Of a DNA stretch of 64,000 nt, positions 1-11,075 are shown piece by piece. The notes below the pieces were generated by a model. The model saw only the letters and a program-made list of their open reading frames with translations. It did not search any database and was not told the origin of the DNA. Origin of the DNA: Tilletia caries (taxonomy: Eukaryota; Basidiomycota; Exobasidiomycetes; Tilletiales; Tilletiaceae); assembly GCA_032718865.1 (NCBI GenBank), contig JALUTQ010000006.1:1-64000 (forward strand), read 5' to 3'. The position numbers and the translations under genes were made by a program. Within the stretch, counting starts at the first letter, position 1. Each line of letters opens with the position of its first letter.

Positions 1-298
1 GGTCGATTATCAGAACACTCGTGCATTCACCTTAACAGGGAAGACAGAGTGTACTCCAACTGAGAAAGACAAGGTTGAAACTCTCATCTTTAAGAGTACA
101 TATAATCCCTTATGGGAAGGTACTAACATGAAGACAGTATGGGATGCTATTCTAACGACTTGGGAAAGTCTAGAATTTCTTCCAACTAACACTAGAGTCA
201 TACATAGCCAAAGTAAACCTCCCGCTCTAGGAGACTTATTCAACCGTAAGAACAAAGAGACCATAGAAAGGTTTAAGGATAACATTGTTAACTCTTAA
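1..298 (+). pseudogene. PLE reverse transcriptase, C-terminal end (copy A)
   Basis: The frame is open from base 2 and begins with residues TVDYQNTRAF, continuing to a TAA at 296-298. It matches the C-terminal extension after the RT thumb in the other copies. No GIY-YIG endonuclease domain follows in any copy, because the stop comes directly after this extension. The piece is partial only because the window begins here. Confidence 0.75.
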
Positions 299-387
299 CT
301 TAAGAAAGTACCATATGGATACTATAAACTTAGTAGGAATGTAGTATATGAGTGCTTGAGGGTAAGTAGTTTAACAAATTCGGCGGG

Positions 388-459
388 GACTATGGACCAG
401 TGGTAGGAAGTTTGATTCCTGTATCACTCCAAGTCCCTTGTTCGAATCCGCGTATGGTC
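388..459 (+). other. tRNA-like segment in PLE 3' region (copy A)
   Basis: A 72-base stretch has a 7-pair acceptor-like stem (GACTATG with TATGGTC, two G-T pairs), an A-box-like TGGACCAGTGG and a B-box-like TGTTCGAATCC, and is followed by a T-run. The T and anticodon stems pair poorly, so it is probably a tRNA-derived or tRNA-mimicking element rather than a working tRNA gene. Identical segments occur at 4610-4681, 8830-8901 and 11004-11075. Confidence 0.45.
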
Positions 460-1365
460 GTCAATTTTTCGCCGATTTTTTCGACGATTTTTTGGCATTA
501 TTTTCCCGCAGTCCCCTTAGTGGGTCGGTCAGACGGGTATATCCTATTTAGGGAACGGCTTAGGCCTAGTAATGCCAAAAAAAATTGACATTTTTCAAAA
601 AGTAGAACACCGATGGCTAGTATAAGGTTCCAGCACCTTATACATAGAGAAGTATCGTCTCGATTAACTAGTCTAGTACAAAGACAGTTCTAAGAGCGAT
701 CACCGGTTAGTAACTAGAAAGCCATACACAATCTGATTTGTACTTTCTGTGAATCCATTTATGACTTAGAGTTACAAATGGAGAATGAACGATGACGCCA
801 TCCTATATGGGACCATCGACATAGACAGAAAGACAAAAAAAGAAGAAACAAACCTCTCTGAGACCTATATCCCCACATCTCGGCTACCTGAGACTTATGA
901 CAGATCACCGACTTAGCTCCCGAAGGACCCCCCAATTTGGTTGAGGTCCCCACACCCCCCCAAATTTGGCTGTGGTAATCGGCTATCCGTCGGTCTCCTG
1001 ATTAAGACCCAGCACTGCCACGTCAGTACTCGAATGAGAACCCCCCTGAAAAGGGAGCTAGGACCCATCGGCTGACACTGAGATGAAAGGTCATACGGAT
1101 CATTCTGAGAAAAAAAAGGGTACTTCGATCCAAAGGCCGAGGGCACTTAATTTGGGGCACCACCCCAAAGCCACAACGCCACATCGAAATTTGAGGGACT
1201 CCCCCAAATTAGTTACCCTTCTTTCTTCTGTTGGGACAAGTTCACTTAGTTTTTCTGGGGCGCGATGCGTCTTCGGAACATCGTAGAACCCCGTAGAAAG
1301 CGCACCTTGACAGGGATGCCCAACAGAAATCAGAGAAGTCCCCGTAGGGGATCCAAAAGGTATAA

Positions 1366-1426
1366 AGACGACGCCTGAAGAGTCCAGTTTGAGGACGAAA
1401 CAGTAAGCGCACCTGTAGCCACGTCT
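1366..1426 (+). ncRNA. type I hammerhead ribozyme (copy A)
   Basis: The core CTGAAGA (1375-1381) fits CUGANGA. It is followed by stem II GTCC/GGAC with a 7-base loop, then GAAA (1397-1400), then a short stem III (ACAG with CTGT around the loop TAAGCGCAC) and the cleavage triplet GTA ending at 1417. Stem I pairs AGACG-AC-GC with GC-CA-CGTCT (2 + 5 pairs around a 2x2 internal loop). Every conserved core position is present. Hammerheads with very short stem III are the type described in Penelope-like elements. Self-cleavage would fall between 1417 and 1418. Confidence 0.85.
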
Positions 1427-1519
1427 TACTCGCCATCCTCGACTCCTCTTCAAGTCTCCCTCAAGTTGTCACTTCACTTCTTACTTTCACCCTACTCCAC
1501 CTCGACAACACCTTTTACG

Positions 1520-4500
1520 ATGAGTACTGTAGTTCCCCCTTCTCCTACTCCTCTCTCCTCTCCCTTCCCCCACATCCCTCCCCCCACGCCTGGAGCGCAA
1601 GCTCTACGTGACCAATCTGGCACGGCCATGGACGTCGAAGGACTCCATGGTGGCTCAGGCGGTCAGACTACCATCAAGGTATCTGACAAGCAGTATCCCT
1701 CGGGACCTGCTTCAGCTAAGCTGAGCCTGCCCGACCTTGAGAATATCACGAGAGAGCACCTCGCAAGAGCGTCCTCCGTGTATTCAAAATACTTCAAGGC
1801 CAGGGAAAACTTGGCTGCGTTGGAACGTGCAAAGGCCCTAGGCCCAGACCACTTCCCTCCTGCCATTAAAGGCACAGTGCACTCTCCTCCTCTCCAGATT
1901 AGTAAGGAAGCTTTGGAGTCAAACCCAGATGCTTTCCGAGCTCTTCAGGAAAGGATGGCTGAGAAGAAGGAAGAATGCTTGAGGTTCTACCTCAACATTC
2001 TGATCGATGCTAGGAAGACGGAAGTCGACCAGCTGGTCATTGAGGGCAATACTCAGGCCCTCCTCCTAAACCTTCGTAGTGCACTGGAAGCCAAAGCTGA
2101 GGCTCTGAAGGATCATGTTGGATCAGACATTCCCCTCGTCAGAGGTAAAGTGGAGGTCCTCATGACAACCTTTGCTAAAGATCTCGATAAACTTTACCTT
2201 CAAGCGGCTAACAAGTCACTTAAGGAAAAAAAAGAATTTAAAGAATCTAAGCAACAGAAAGCCTATGAAGCTCAGCTTGCACTCCAAGAAAAAAAAGGTA
2301 AATCGCTGCAACAAGCAGTTGGTGAACTGGTCAAGGAGTCGCTCGCTAAAGGCACTTCGAAAAGCAAAGCACCGGCCCAGCCATTCAAAGGCAAGGGAAA
2401 AGGTAAAGCAAAAATCGAGTGTCCACAAAGGGAAGAAGCCAGACAACAAAAAAAAGCTAAAGGTTCAAAAGACCAAGGCTAAGTCTAAGGCCCCCCGGCA
2501 AAAAAAAGAACAAGTCCAAAGTCCCTAAGGGCAACTGGTCAGTACCTTCTAACTTTGATATAGCAAAGATAAGTACTTACCCAGTAGAATTCTTTACTGC
2601 CTCCCTTTCAGAACGAACGCTGTTCCTCGCAAGACATTCCTCACTGGAATATATCGACTCAAGATCCTTCAACGATCAAGTCCATAACCTTTCGAAGACA
2701 CCGGTCCCACACCCTGTACAGAGAATTATCTCTTACAATATGAAATTCATTCCCACTCCTAACCCAAAGGAAGAACTTTGGAAGAATTCATATGGGGACT
2801 TCGTTCGAAGACTAAGATGGAAATGGGCTTACCGTAAGAATCAATACAAGAAAGAATTTAACCCTAAATTCCATATTGTATCTAACACGGAAGCACCTAA
2901 GGGCAATGCTAAATTTGAAAAAAAAGGAATTAGCAAAGGCTATGCCATCTTAGAATCTTTAATGAGTAAGAAACTCACTCGGCCTAACCCACCGATCCAT
3001 GCCATAAAGACCCTGGACATCTTCTTAAGAGAAGAGTCCTTACTAATTCTACCTACAGATAAGAATATGGGTATGGCAATCGTACCGGTCGAGTGGTACT
3101 ATAAAGAAGCCTTAAGACAACTGACCGACAAGGCAGTTTACAAGGAAGTGGAAGAACCAGATTGGTTAGATGACAGAAGATGGATCAAGGAAACCATTTA
3201 CAAACTTGGAGGGTCCTTGACCCTTCAGGAACGTAAGTGGCTACTTGTGAGATCCGATGTAGAATCATCCCTTCCTTACTTTAAGTTACTTCCTAAAGTA
3301 CATAAGAGTCCTGTCCTAGGAAGACCTATAGTGCCTAGCTTTAATACATTCTATACGAATGCATCAATCTGGGTTGCAGAAAAAAAACTTAAGGTCATAG
3401 TCAAGGACTACCCTTGGATCCTTAAGGACACGACTACCTTCTTACAAACCCTGCCAATGAGATATACTTCCATTGGATCTCCAGACCCTGAAGAGGACAT
3501 CTGGCTGATTTCAGGAGACGTTGAAGCAATGTACCCTAGCATCCCTACAGACTGGGGTCTAGAATGCATGGCAAATATACTTAAACGCTCCTCTCTGCCT
3601 ATAGAGACCATAACTCTAGTACTAAAATTACTAGAAAAAGATTCTTCGTAATAACTACTTTACCTTTATGGGAAAGTACTACCTACAAGTTAAAGGCACA
3701 GCCATGGGCACCTCGTGTGCTCCCATGTATGCCAACTTGGTTATGGCAGAAGCCGAGTATACTGGGACATCTCAGACTAACTCGGGACAGGGACAGAACA
3801 TAAAGTACTATGGCAGGTATCTTGATGACATCTTTGTGGTAGTCAGAGGCAACAAAGACTCTCCACAAAAACTTCATCGATAACTTTGAAAGCGAGCATA
3901 GTAACTTTAAGTTCACCTGGAATGTTTCAAAAAAAGCTCAATGACCTTCTTAGATGTTGAAGTCGTAACTGCTAAAGTTAAAGACAACATTCAACTCCTA
4001 ACAAAAAAACATATCAAAAGCCCATGAATGCATACCAGTATATACCATGGTCCTCGTATCATCCACTACATGTTAAGAAAGCATGGATAAAAGCTGAACT
4101 GCTACGACATGTAAGGAACTGCTCAGAATTGAACAGCTTCTTAGAGATACGGAAAAAAAGTTCTATCTTAGACTGCGTGCACGAGGTTACCCTCACGGGT
4201 TCCTCAACAAAGTCTTCCTAACGGTCGATTATCAGAACACTCGTGCATTCACCTTAACAGGGAAGACAGAGTGTACTCCAACTGAGAAAGACAAGGTTGA
4301 AACTCTCATCTTTAAGAGTACATATAATCCCTTATGGGAAGGTACTAACATGAAGACAGTATGGGATGCTATTCTAACGACTTGGGAAAGTCTAGAATTT
4401 CTTCCAACTAACACTAGAGTCATACATAGCCAAAGTAAACCTCCCGCTCTAGGAGACTTATTCAACCGTAAGAACAAAGAGACCATAGAAAGGTTTAAGG

Positions 4501-4520
4501 ATAACATTGTTAACTCTTAA
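1520..4520 (+). pseudogene. PLE polyprotein (N-terminal region + reverse transcriptase), copy B, frameshifted
   Basis: The likely start is the ATG at 1520, after the ribozyme; the same frame is open from 1466. The first roughly 320 residues are a Pro-rich start (MSTVVPPSPTP), a helical charged segment and a Lys-rich tail. The frame then breaks. Reverse transcriptase pieces follow at 2740-3651 (fingers and palm, motif A), 3668-3883 (motifs B and C) and 4024-4221 (thumb). The breaks fall in A-runs, for example an extra A near 3640 relative to copy C. Corrected for these, the region would be one frame of about 1000 codons. The product would be a reverse transcriptase that primes on telomeric 3' ends. 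Either this copy is dead or the A-runs are mis-sequenced. Confidence 0.75.
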
Positions 4521-4609
4521 CTTAAGAAAGTACCATATGGATACTATAAACTTAGTAGGAATGTAGTATATGAGTGCTTGAGGGTAAGTAGTTTAACAAA
4601 TTCGGCGGG

Positions 4610-4681
4610 GACTATGGACCAGTGGTAGGAAGTTTGATTCCTGTATCACTCCAAGTCCCTTGTTCGAATCCGCGTATGGTC
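4610..4681 (+). other. tRNA-like segment (copy B)
   Basis: Same 72-base sequence as in copy A, with A-box and B-box matches and a 7-pair terminal stem. It is followed by the longer T-runs TTTTTTT at about 4687, which could terminate RNA polymerase III. Confidence 0.45.
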
Positions 4682-5587
4682 GTCAATTTTTTTCGCCGAT
4701 TTTTTTCGACGATTTTTTTGGCATTATTTTTCCCGCAGTCCCCTTAGTGGGTCGGTCAGACGGGTATATCCTATTTAGGGAACGGCTTAGGCCTAGTAAT
4801 GCCAAAAAAAATTGACATTTTTCAAAAGTAGAACACCGATGGCTAGTATAAGGTTCCAGCACCTTATACATAGAGAAGTATCGTCTCGATTAACTAGTCT
4901 AGTACAAAGACAGTTCTAAGAGCGATCACCGGTTAGTAACTAGAAAGCCATACACAATCTGATTTGTACTTTCTGTGAATCCATTTATGACTTAGAGTTA
5001 CAAATGGAGAATGAACGATGACGCCATCCTATATGGGACCATCGACATAGACAGAAAGACAAAAAAAGAAGAAACAAACCTCTCTGAGACCTATATCCCC
5101 ACATCTCGGCTACCTGAGACTTATGACAGATCACCGACTTAGCTCCCGAAGGACCCCCCAATTTGGTTGAGGTCCCCACACCCCCAAATTTGGCTGTGGT
5201 AATCGGCTATCCGTCGGTCTCCTGATTAAGACCCAGCACTGCCACGTCAGTACTCGAATGAGAACCCCCCTGAAAAGGGAGCTAGGACCCATCGGCTGAC
5301 ACTGAGATGAAAGGTCATACGGATCATTCTGAGAAAAAAGGTACCTCGATCCAAAGGCCGAGGGCACTTAATTTGGGGCACCACCCCAAAGCCACAACGC
5401 CACATCGAAATTTGAGGGACTCCCCCCAAATTAGTTACCCTTCTTTCTTCTGTTGGGACAAGTTCACTTAGTTTTTCTGGGGCGCGATGCGTCTTCGGAA
5501 CATCGTAGAACCCCGTAGAAAGCGCACCTTGACAGGGATGCCCAACAGAAATCAGAGAAGTCCCCGTAGGGGATCCAAAAGGTATAA

Positions 5588-5648
5588 AGACGACGCCTGA
5601 AGAGTCCAGTTTGAGGACGAAACAGTAAGCGCACCTGTAGCCACGTCT
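5588..5648 (+). ncRNA. type I hammerhead ribozyme (copy B)
   Basis: Identical to the 1366-1426 ribozyme: CTGAAGA core, GTCC/GGAC stem II, GAAA, short stem III and GTA cleavage triplet. It lies about 95 bases upstream of the copy C start codon, so in a tandem transcript it would cut between units. Confidence 0.85.
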
Positions 5649-5741
5649 TACTCGCCATCCTCGACTCCTCTTCAAGTCTCCCTCAAGTTGTCACTTCACT
5701 TCTTACTTTCACCCTACTCCACCTCGACAACACCTTTTACG

Positions 5742-8740
5742 ATGAGTACTGTAGTTCCCCCCTTCTCCTACTCCTCTCTCCTCTCCCTTCCCCCACATCC
5801 CTCCCCCCACGCCTGGAGCGCAAGCTCTACGTGACCAATCTGGCACGGCCATGGACGTCGAAGGACTCCATGGTGGCTCAGGCGGTCAGACTACCATCAA
5901 GGTATCTGACAAGCAGTATCCCTCGGGACCTGCTTCAGCTAAGCTGAGCCTGCCCGACCTTGAGAATATCACGAGAGAGCACCTCGCAAGAGCGTCCTCC
6001 GTGTATTCAAAAATACTTCAAGGCCAGGGAAAACTTGGCTGCGTTGGAACGTGCAAAGGCCCTAGGCCCAGACCACTTCCCTCCTGCCATTAAAGGCACA
6101 GTGCACTCTCCTCCTCTCCAGATTAGTAAGGAAGCTTTGGAGTCAAACCCAGATGCTTTCCAAACTCTTCAGGAAAGGATGGCTGAGAAGAAGGAAGAAT
6201 GCTTGAGGTTCTACCTCAACATTCTGATCGATGCTAGGAAGACGGAAGTCGACCAGCTGGTCATTGAGGGCAATACTCAGGCCCTCCTCCTAAACCTTCG
6301 TAGTGCACTGGAAGCCAAAGCTGAGGCTCTGAAGGATCATGTTGGATCAGACATTCCCCTCGTCAGAGGTAAAGTGGAGGTCCTCATGACAACCTTTGCT
6401 AAAGATCTCGATAAACTTTACCTTCAAGCGGCTAACAAGTCACTTAAGGAAAAAAAAGAATTTAAAGAATCTAAGCAACAGAAAGCCTATGAAGCTCAGC
6501 TTGCACTCCAAGAAAAAAAGGTAAATCGCTGCAACAAGCAGTTGGTGAACTGGTCAAGGAGTCGCTCGCTAAAGGCACTTCGAAAAGCAAAGCACCGGCC
6601 CAGCCATTCAAAGGCAAGGGAAAAGGTAAAGCAAAATCGAGTGTCCACAAAGGGAAGAAGCCAGACAACAAAAAAAAGCTAAAGGTTCAAAAGACCAAGG
6701 CTAAGTCTAAGGCCCCCCGGCAAAAAAAAGAACAAGTCCAAAGTCCCTAAGGGCAACTGGTCAGTACCTTCTAACTTTGATATAGCAAAGATAAGTACTT
6801 ACCCAGTGGAATTCTTTACTGCCTCCCTTTCAGAACGAACGCTGTTCCTCGCAAGACATTCCTCACTGGAATATATCGACTCAAGATCCTTCAACGATCA
6901 AGTCCATAACCTTTCGAAGACACCGGTCCCACACCCTGTACAGAGAATTATCTCTTACAATATGAAATTCATTCCCACTCCTAACCCAAAGGAAGAACTT
7001 TGGAAGAATTCATATGGGGACTTCGTTCGAAGACTAAGATGGAAATGGGCTTACCGTAAGAATCAATACAAGAAAGAATTTAACCCTAAATTCCATATTG
7101 TATCTAACACGGAAGCACCTAAGGGCAATGCTAAATTTGAAAAAAAGGAATTAGCAAAGGCTATGCCATCTTAGAATCTTTAATGAGTAAGAAACTCACT
7201 CGGCCTAACCCACCGATACATGCCATAAAGACCCTGGACATCTTCTTAAGAGAAGAGTCCTTACTAATTCTACCTACAGATAAGAATATGGGTATGGCAA
7301 TCGTACCGGTCGAGTGGTACTATAAAGAAGCCTTAAGACAACTGACCGACAAGGCAGTTTACAAGGAAGTGGAAGAACCAGATTGGTTAGATGACAGAAG
7401 ATGGATCAAGGAAACCATTTACAAACTTGGAGGGTCCTTGACCCTTCAGGAACGTAAGTGGCTACTTGTGAGATCCGATGTAGAATCATCCCTTCCTTAC
7501 TTTAAGTTACTTCCTAAAGTACATAAGAGTCCTGTCCTAGGAAGACCTATAGTGCCTAGCTTTAATACATTCTATACGAATGCATCAATCTGGGTTGCAG
7601 AAAAAAAACTTAAGGTCATAGTCAAGGACTACCCTTGGATCCTTAAGGACACGACTACCTTCTTACAAACCCTGCCAATGAGATATACTTCCATTGGATC
7701 TCCAGACCCTGAAGAGGACATCTGGCTGATTTCAGGAGACGTTGAAGCAATGTACCCTAGCATCCCTACAGACTGGGGTCTAGAATGCATGGCAAATATA
7801 CTTAAACGCTCCTCTCTGCCTATAGAGACCATAACTCTAGTACTAAAATTACTAGAAAAGATTCTTCGTAATAACTACTTTACCTTTATGGGAAAGTACT
7901 ACCTACAAGTTAAAGGCACAGCCATGGGCACCTCGTGTGCTCCCATGTATGCCAACTTGGTTATGGCAGAAGCCGAGTATACTGGGACATCTCAGACTAA
8001 CTCGGGACAGGGACAGAACATAAAGTACTATGGCAGGTATCTTGATGACATCTTTGTGGTAGTCAGAGGCAACAAAGACTCTCCACAAAACTTCATCGAT
8101 AACTTTGAAAGCGAGCATAGTAACTTTAAGTTCACCTGGAATGTTTCAAAAAAAGCTCAATGACCTTCTTAGATGTTGAAGTCGTAACTGCTAAAGTTAA
8201 AGACAACATTCAACTCCTAACAAAAAAACATATCAAAAGCCCATGAATGCATACCAGTATATACCATGGTCCTCGTATCATCCACTACATGTTAAGAAAG
8301 CATGGATAAAAGCTGAACTGCTACGACATGTAAGGAACTGCTCAGAATTGAACAGCTTCTTAGAGATACGGAAAAAAAAGTTCTATCTTAGACTGCGTGC
8401 ACGAGGTTACCCTCACGGGTTCCTCAACAAAGTCTTCCTAACGGTCGATTATCAGAACACTCGTGCATTCACCTTAACAGGGAAGACAGAGTGTACTCCA
8501 ACTGAGAAAGACAAGGTTGAAACTCTCATCTTTAAGAGTACATATAATCCCTTATGGGAAGGTACTAACATGAAGACAGTATGGGATGCTATTCTAACGA
8601 CTTGGGAAAGTCTAGAATTTCTTCCAACTAACACTAGAGTCATACATAGCCAAAGTAAACCTCCCGCTCTAGGAGACTTATTCAACCGTAAGAACAAAGA
8701 GACCATAGAAAGGTTTAAGGATAACATTGTTAACTCTTAA
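5742..8740 (+). pseudogene. PLE polyprotein, copy C, frameshifted
   Basis: The start corresponds to ATG 5742. An extra C in the CCCCCC run just after it shifts the frame relative to copy B. Open pieces are 5851-6093, 5960-6682 (charged N-terminal region), 6806-7174, 7183-8163 (RT fingers through motif C YLDDIFVV, intact across the site broken in copy B) and 8243-8740 (thumb and C-terminal extension ending in IVNS). The RT core is better preserved than in copy B. The breaks again sit in A- or C-runs. No endonuclease domain is present before the stop. Confidence 0.75.
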
Positions 8741-8829
8741 CTTAAGAAAGTACCATATGGATACTATAAACTTAGTAGGAATGTAGTATATGAGTGCTTG
8801 AGGGTAAGTAGTTTAACAAATTCGGCGGG

Positions 8830-8901
8830 GACTATGGACCAGTGGTAGGAAGTTTGATTCCTGTATCACTCCAAGTCCCTTGTTCGAATCCGCGTATGGT
8901 C
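8830..8901 (+). other. tRNA-like segment (copy C)
   Basis: Same sequence as in copies A, B and D: A-box and B-box matches, terminal 7-pair stem and downstream T-runs. Confidence 0.45.
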
Positions 8902-9807
8902 GTCAATTTTTTTCGCCGATTTTTTTCGACGATTTTTTTGGCATTATTTTTCCCGCAGTCCCCTTAGTGGGTCGGTCAGACGGGTATATCCTATTTAGGG
9001 AACGGCTTAGGCCTAGTAATGCCAAAAAAAATTGACATTTTTCAAAAAGTAGAACACCGATGGCTAGTATAAGGTTCCAGCACCTTATACATAGAGAAGT
9101 ATCGTCTCGATTAACTAGTCTAGTACAAAGACAGTTCTAAGAGCGATCACCGGTTAGTAACTAGAAAGCCATACACAATCTGATTTGTACTTTCTGTGAA
9201 TCCATTTATGACTTAGAGTTACAAATGGAGAATGAACGATGACGCCATCCTATATGGGACCATCGACATAGACAGAAAGACAAAAAAAGAAGAAACAAAC
9301 CTCTCTGAGACCTATATCCCCACATCTCGGCTACCTGAGACTTATGACAGATCACCGACTTAGCTCCGAAAGGACCCCCCAATTTGGTTGAGGTCCCCAC
9401 ACCCCCCAAATTTGGCTGTGGTAATCGGCTATCCGTCGGTCTCCTGATTAAGACCCAGCACTGCCACGTCAGTACTCGAATGAGAACCCCCTGAAAAGGG
9501 AGCTAGGACCCATCGGCTGACACTGAGATGAAAGGTCATACGGATCATTCTGAGAAAAAGGGTACTTCGATCCAAAGGCCGAGGGCACTTAATTTGGGGC
9601 ACCACCCCAAAGCCACAACGCCACATCGAAATTTGAGGGACTCCCCCAAATTAGTTACCCTTCTTTCTTCTGTTGGGACAAGTTCACTTAGTTTTTCTGG
9701 GGCGCGATGCGTCTTCGGAACATCGTAGAACCCCGTAGAAAGCGCACCTTGACAGGGATGCCCAACAGAAATCAGAGAAGTCCCCGTAGGGGATCCAAAA
9801 GGTATAA

Positions 9808-9868
9808 AGACGACGCCTGAAGAGTCCAGTTTGAGGACGAAACAGTAAGCGCACCTGTAGCCACGTCT
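9808..9868 (+). ncRNA. type I hammerhead ribozyme (copy C)
   Basis: Same 61-base ribozyme as in the other copies. Here it lies 61 bases before the junction with telomeric repeats, which shows that the ribozyme is carried at the element's 3' end as well as upstream of the next copy's start. Confidence 0.85.
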
Positions 9869-9929
9869 TACTCGCCATCCTCGACTCCTCTTCAAGTCTC
9901 CCTCAAGTTGTCACTTCACTTCTTACTTT

Positions 9930-9980
9930 AACCCTAACCCTAACCCTAACCCTAACCCTAACCCTAACCCTAACCCTAAC
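9930..9980 (+). repeat. telomeric repeat tract (CCCTAA)n, about 8.5 copies
   Basis: Uninterrupted AACCCT units lie between the 3' end of PLE copy C and the truncated 5' end of copy D. The C-strand reads on +, so the G-strand end would point left. This is interstitial telomere DNA trapped by later PLE insertion. Confidence 0.95.
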
Positions 9981-10914
9981 GCTCCTCTCTGCCTATAGAG
10001 ACCATAACTCTAGTACTAAAATTACTAGAAAAGATTCTTCGTAATAACTACTTTACCTTTATGGGAAAGTACTACCTACAAGTTAAAGGCACAGCCATGG
10101 GCACCTCGTGTGCTCCCATGTATGCCAACTTGGTTATGGCAGAAGCCGAGTATACTGGGACATCTCAGACTAACTCGGGACAGGGACAGAACATAAAGTA
10201 CTATGGCAGGTATCTTGATGACATCTTTGTGGTAGTCAGAGGCAACAAAGACTCTCCACAAAACTTCATCGATAACTTTGAAAGCGAGCATAGTAACTTT
10301 AAGTTCACCTGGAATGTTTCAAAAAAAAGCTCAATGACCTTCTTAGATGTTGAAGTCGTAACTGCTAAAGTTAAAGACAACATTCAACTCCTAACAAAAA
10401 AAACATATCAAAAGCCCATGAATGCATACCAGTATATACCATGGTCCTCGTATCATCCACTACATGTTAAGAAAGCATGGATAAAAGCTGAACTGCTACG
10501 ACATGTAAGGAACTGCTCAGAATTGAACAGCTTCTTAGAGATACGGAAAAAAAGTTCTATCTTAGACTGCGTGCACGAGGTTACCCTCACGGGTTCCTCA
10601 ACAAAGTCTTCCTAACGGTCGATTATCAGAACACTCGTGCATTCACCTTAACAGGGAAGACAGAGTGTACTCCAACTGAGAAAGACAAGGTTGAAACTCT
10701 CATCTTTAAGAGTACATATAATCCCTTATGGGAAGGTACTAACATGAAGACAGTATGGGATGCTATTCTAACGACTTGGGAAAGTCTAGAATTTCTTCCA
10801 ACTAACACTAGAGTCATACATAGCCAAAGTAAACCTCCCGCTCTAGGAGACTTATTCAACCGTAAGAACAAAGAGACCATAGAAAGGTTTAAGGATAACA
10901 TTGTTAACTCTTAA
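9981..10914 (+). pseudogene. PLE reverse transcriptase, 3' half (copy D)
   Basis: An open frame at 10061-10615 holds motif B (GTAMGTSCAPMYANL), motif C (YLDDIFVV) and part of the thumb. It is then frame-broken in an A-run near 10550 before the usual stop at 10912-10914. It lacks motif A and everything upstream because of the 5' truncation, so it cannot encode an active enzyme. Confidence 0.75.
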
Positions 10915-11003
10915 CTTAAGAAAGTACCATATGGATACTATAAACTTAGTAGGAATGTAGTATATGAGTGCTTGAGGGTAAGTAGTTTAACAAATTCGGC
11001 GGG

Positions 11004-11075
11004 GACTATGGACCAGTGGTAGGAAGTTTGATTCCTGTATCACTCCAAGTCCCTTGTTCGAATCCGCGTATGGTC
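11004..11075 (+). other. tRNA-like segment (copy D)
   Basis: Same 72-base sequence as in the other PLE copies. Confidence 0.45.

Larger units (their letters stand above)
1..1487 (+). mobile_element. PLE copy A, 3' part (cut by window edge)
   Basis: This is the 3' third of the telomere-associated Penelope-like element that recurs in full at 1488-5709 and 5710-9929. It contains the last codons of the reverse transcriptase reading frame (stop at 296-298), a tRNA-like segment (388-459), a roughly 900-base non-coding region and a hammerhead ribozyme (1366-1426). Its last bases run directly into the first bases of copy B with no telomeric repeat between them, so the two copies are head to tail. 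The 5' part lies outside the window, towards the presumed chromosome tip. The boundary at 1487 comes from copies C and D, where the same bases abut telomeric repeats. Confidence 0.85.
1488..5709 (+). mobile_element. PLE copy B, full unit (4222 bp), EN-deficient Penelope-like
   Basis: This is a complete unit. The 5' end begins with CACCCTACTCC, followed by an ATG at 1520, an N-terminal lysine-rich region, the reverse transcriptase, a stop at 4518-4520, a tRNA-like segment, three T-rich runs (about 4685-4735) and a hammerhead (5588-5648). RT motifs include LPKVHKSP with GRPIVPSF, motif A DVEAMYPSIP, motif B GTAMGTSCAPMYANL and motif C YLDDIFVV. These are diagnostic of Penelope-like RTs, which are related to telomerase RT. 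The absence of a GIY-YIG domain places it with the telomere-associated EN-minus elements (Athena and Coprina types). Copies B and C are nearly identical, so the transposition or duplication is recent. Confidence 0.88.
5710..9929 (+). mobile_element. PLE copy C, full unit (4220 bp), 3' end joined to telomeric repeats
   Basis: This is a second complete unit, nearly identical to copy B with small homopolymer-length differences. Its 5' end follows copy B directly. Its 3' end (TTACTTT, ending 9929) abuts CCCTAA repeats instead of another unit, which defines the true element 3' terminus. The polarity, element 3' end towards the chromosome interior next to C-strand repeats, is what reverse transcription primed from a telomeric G-strand 3' end would give. 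Confidence 0.88.

Noticed and set aside
10..285. 91-aa minus-strand open frame, repeated at 4232, 8452 and 10626
   Set aside because: It is antisense to the PLE RT C-terminal region. It is identical in all copies only because the copies are recent.
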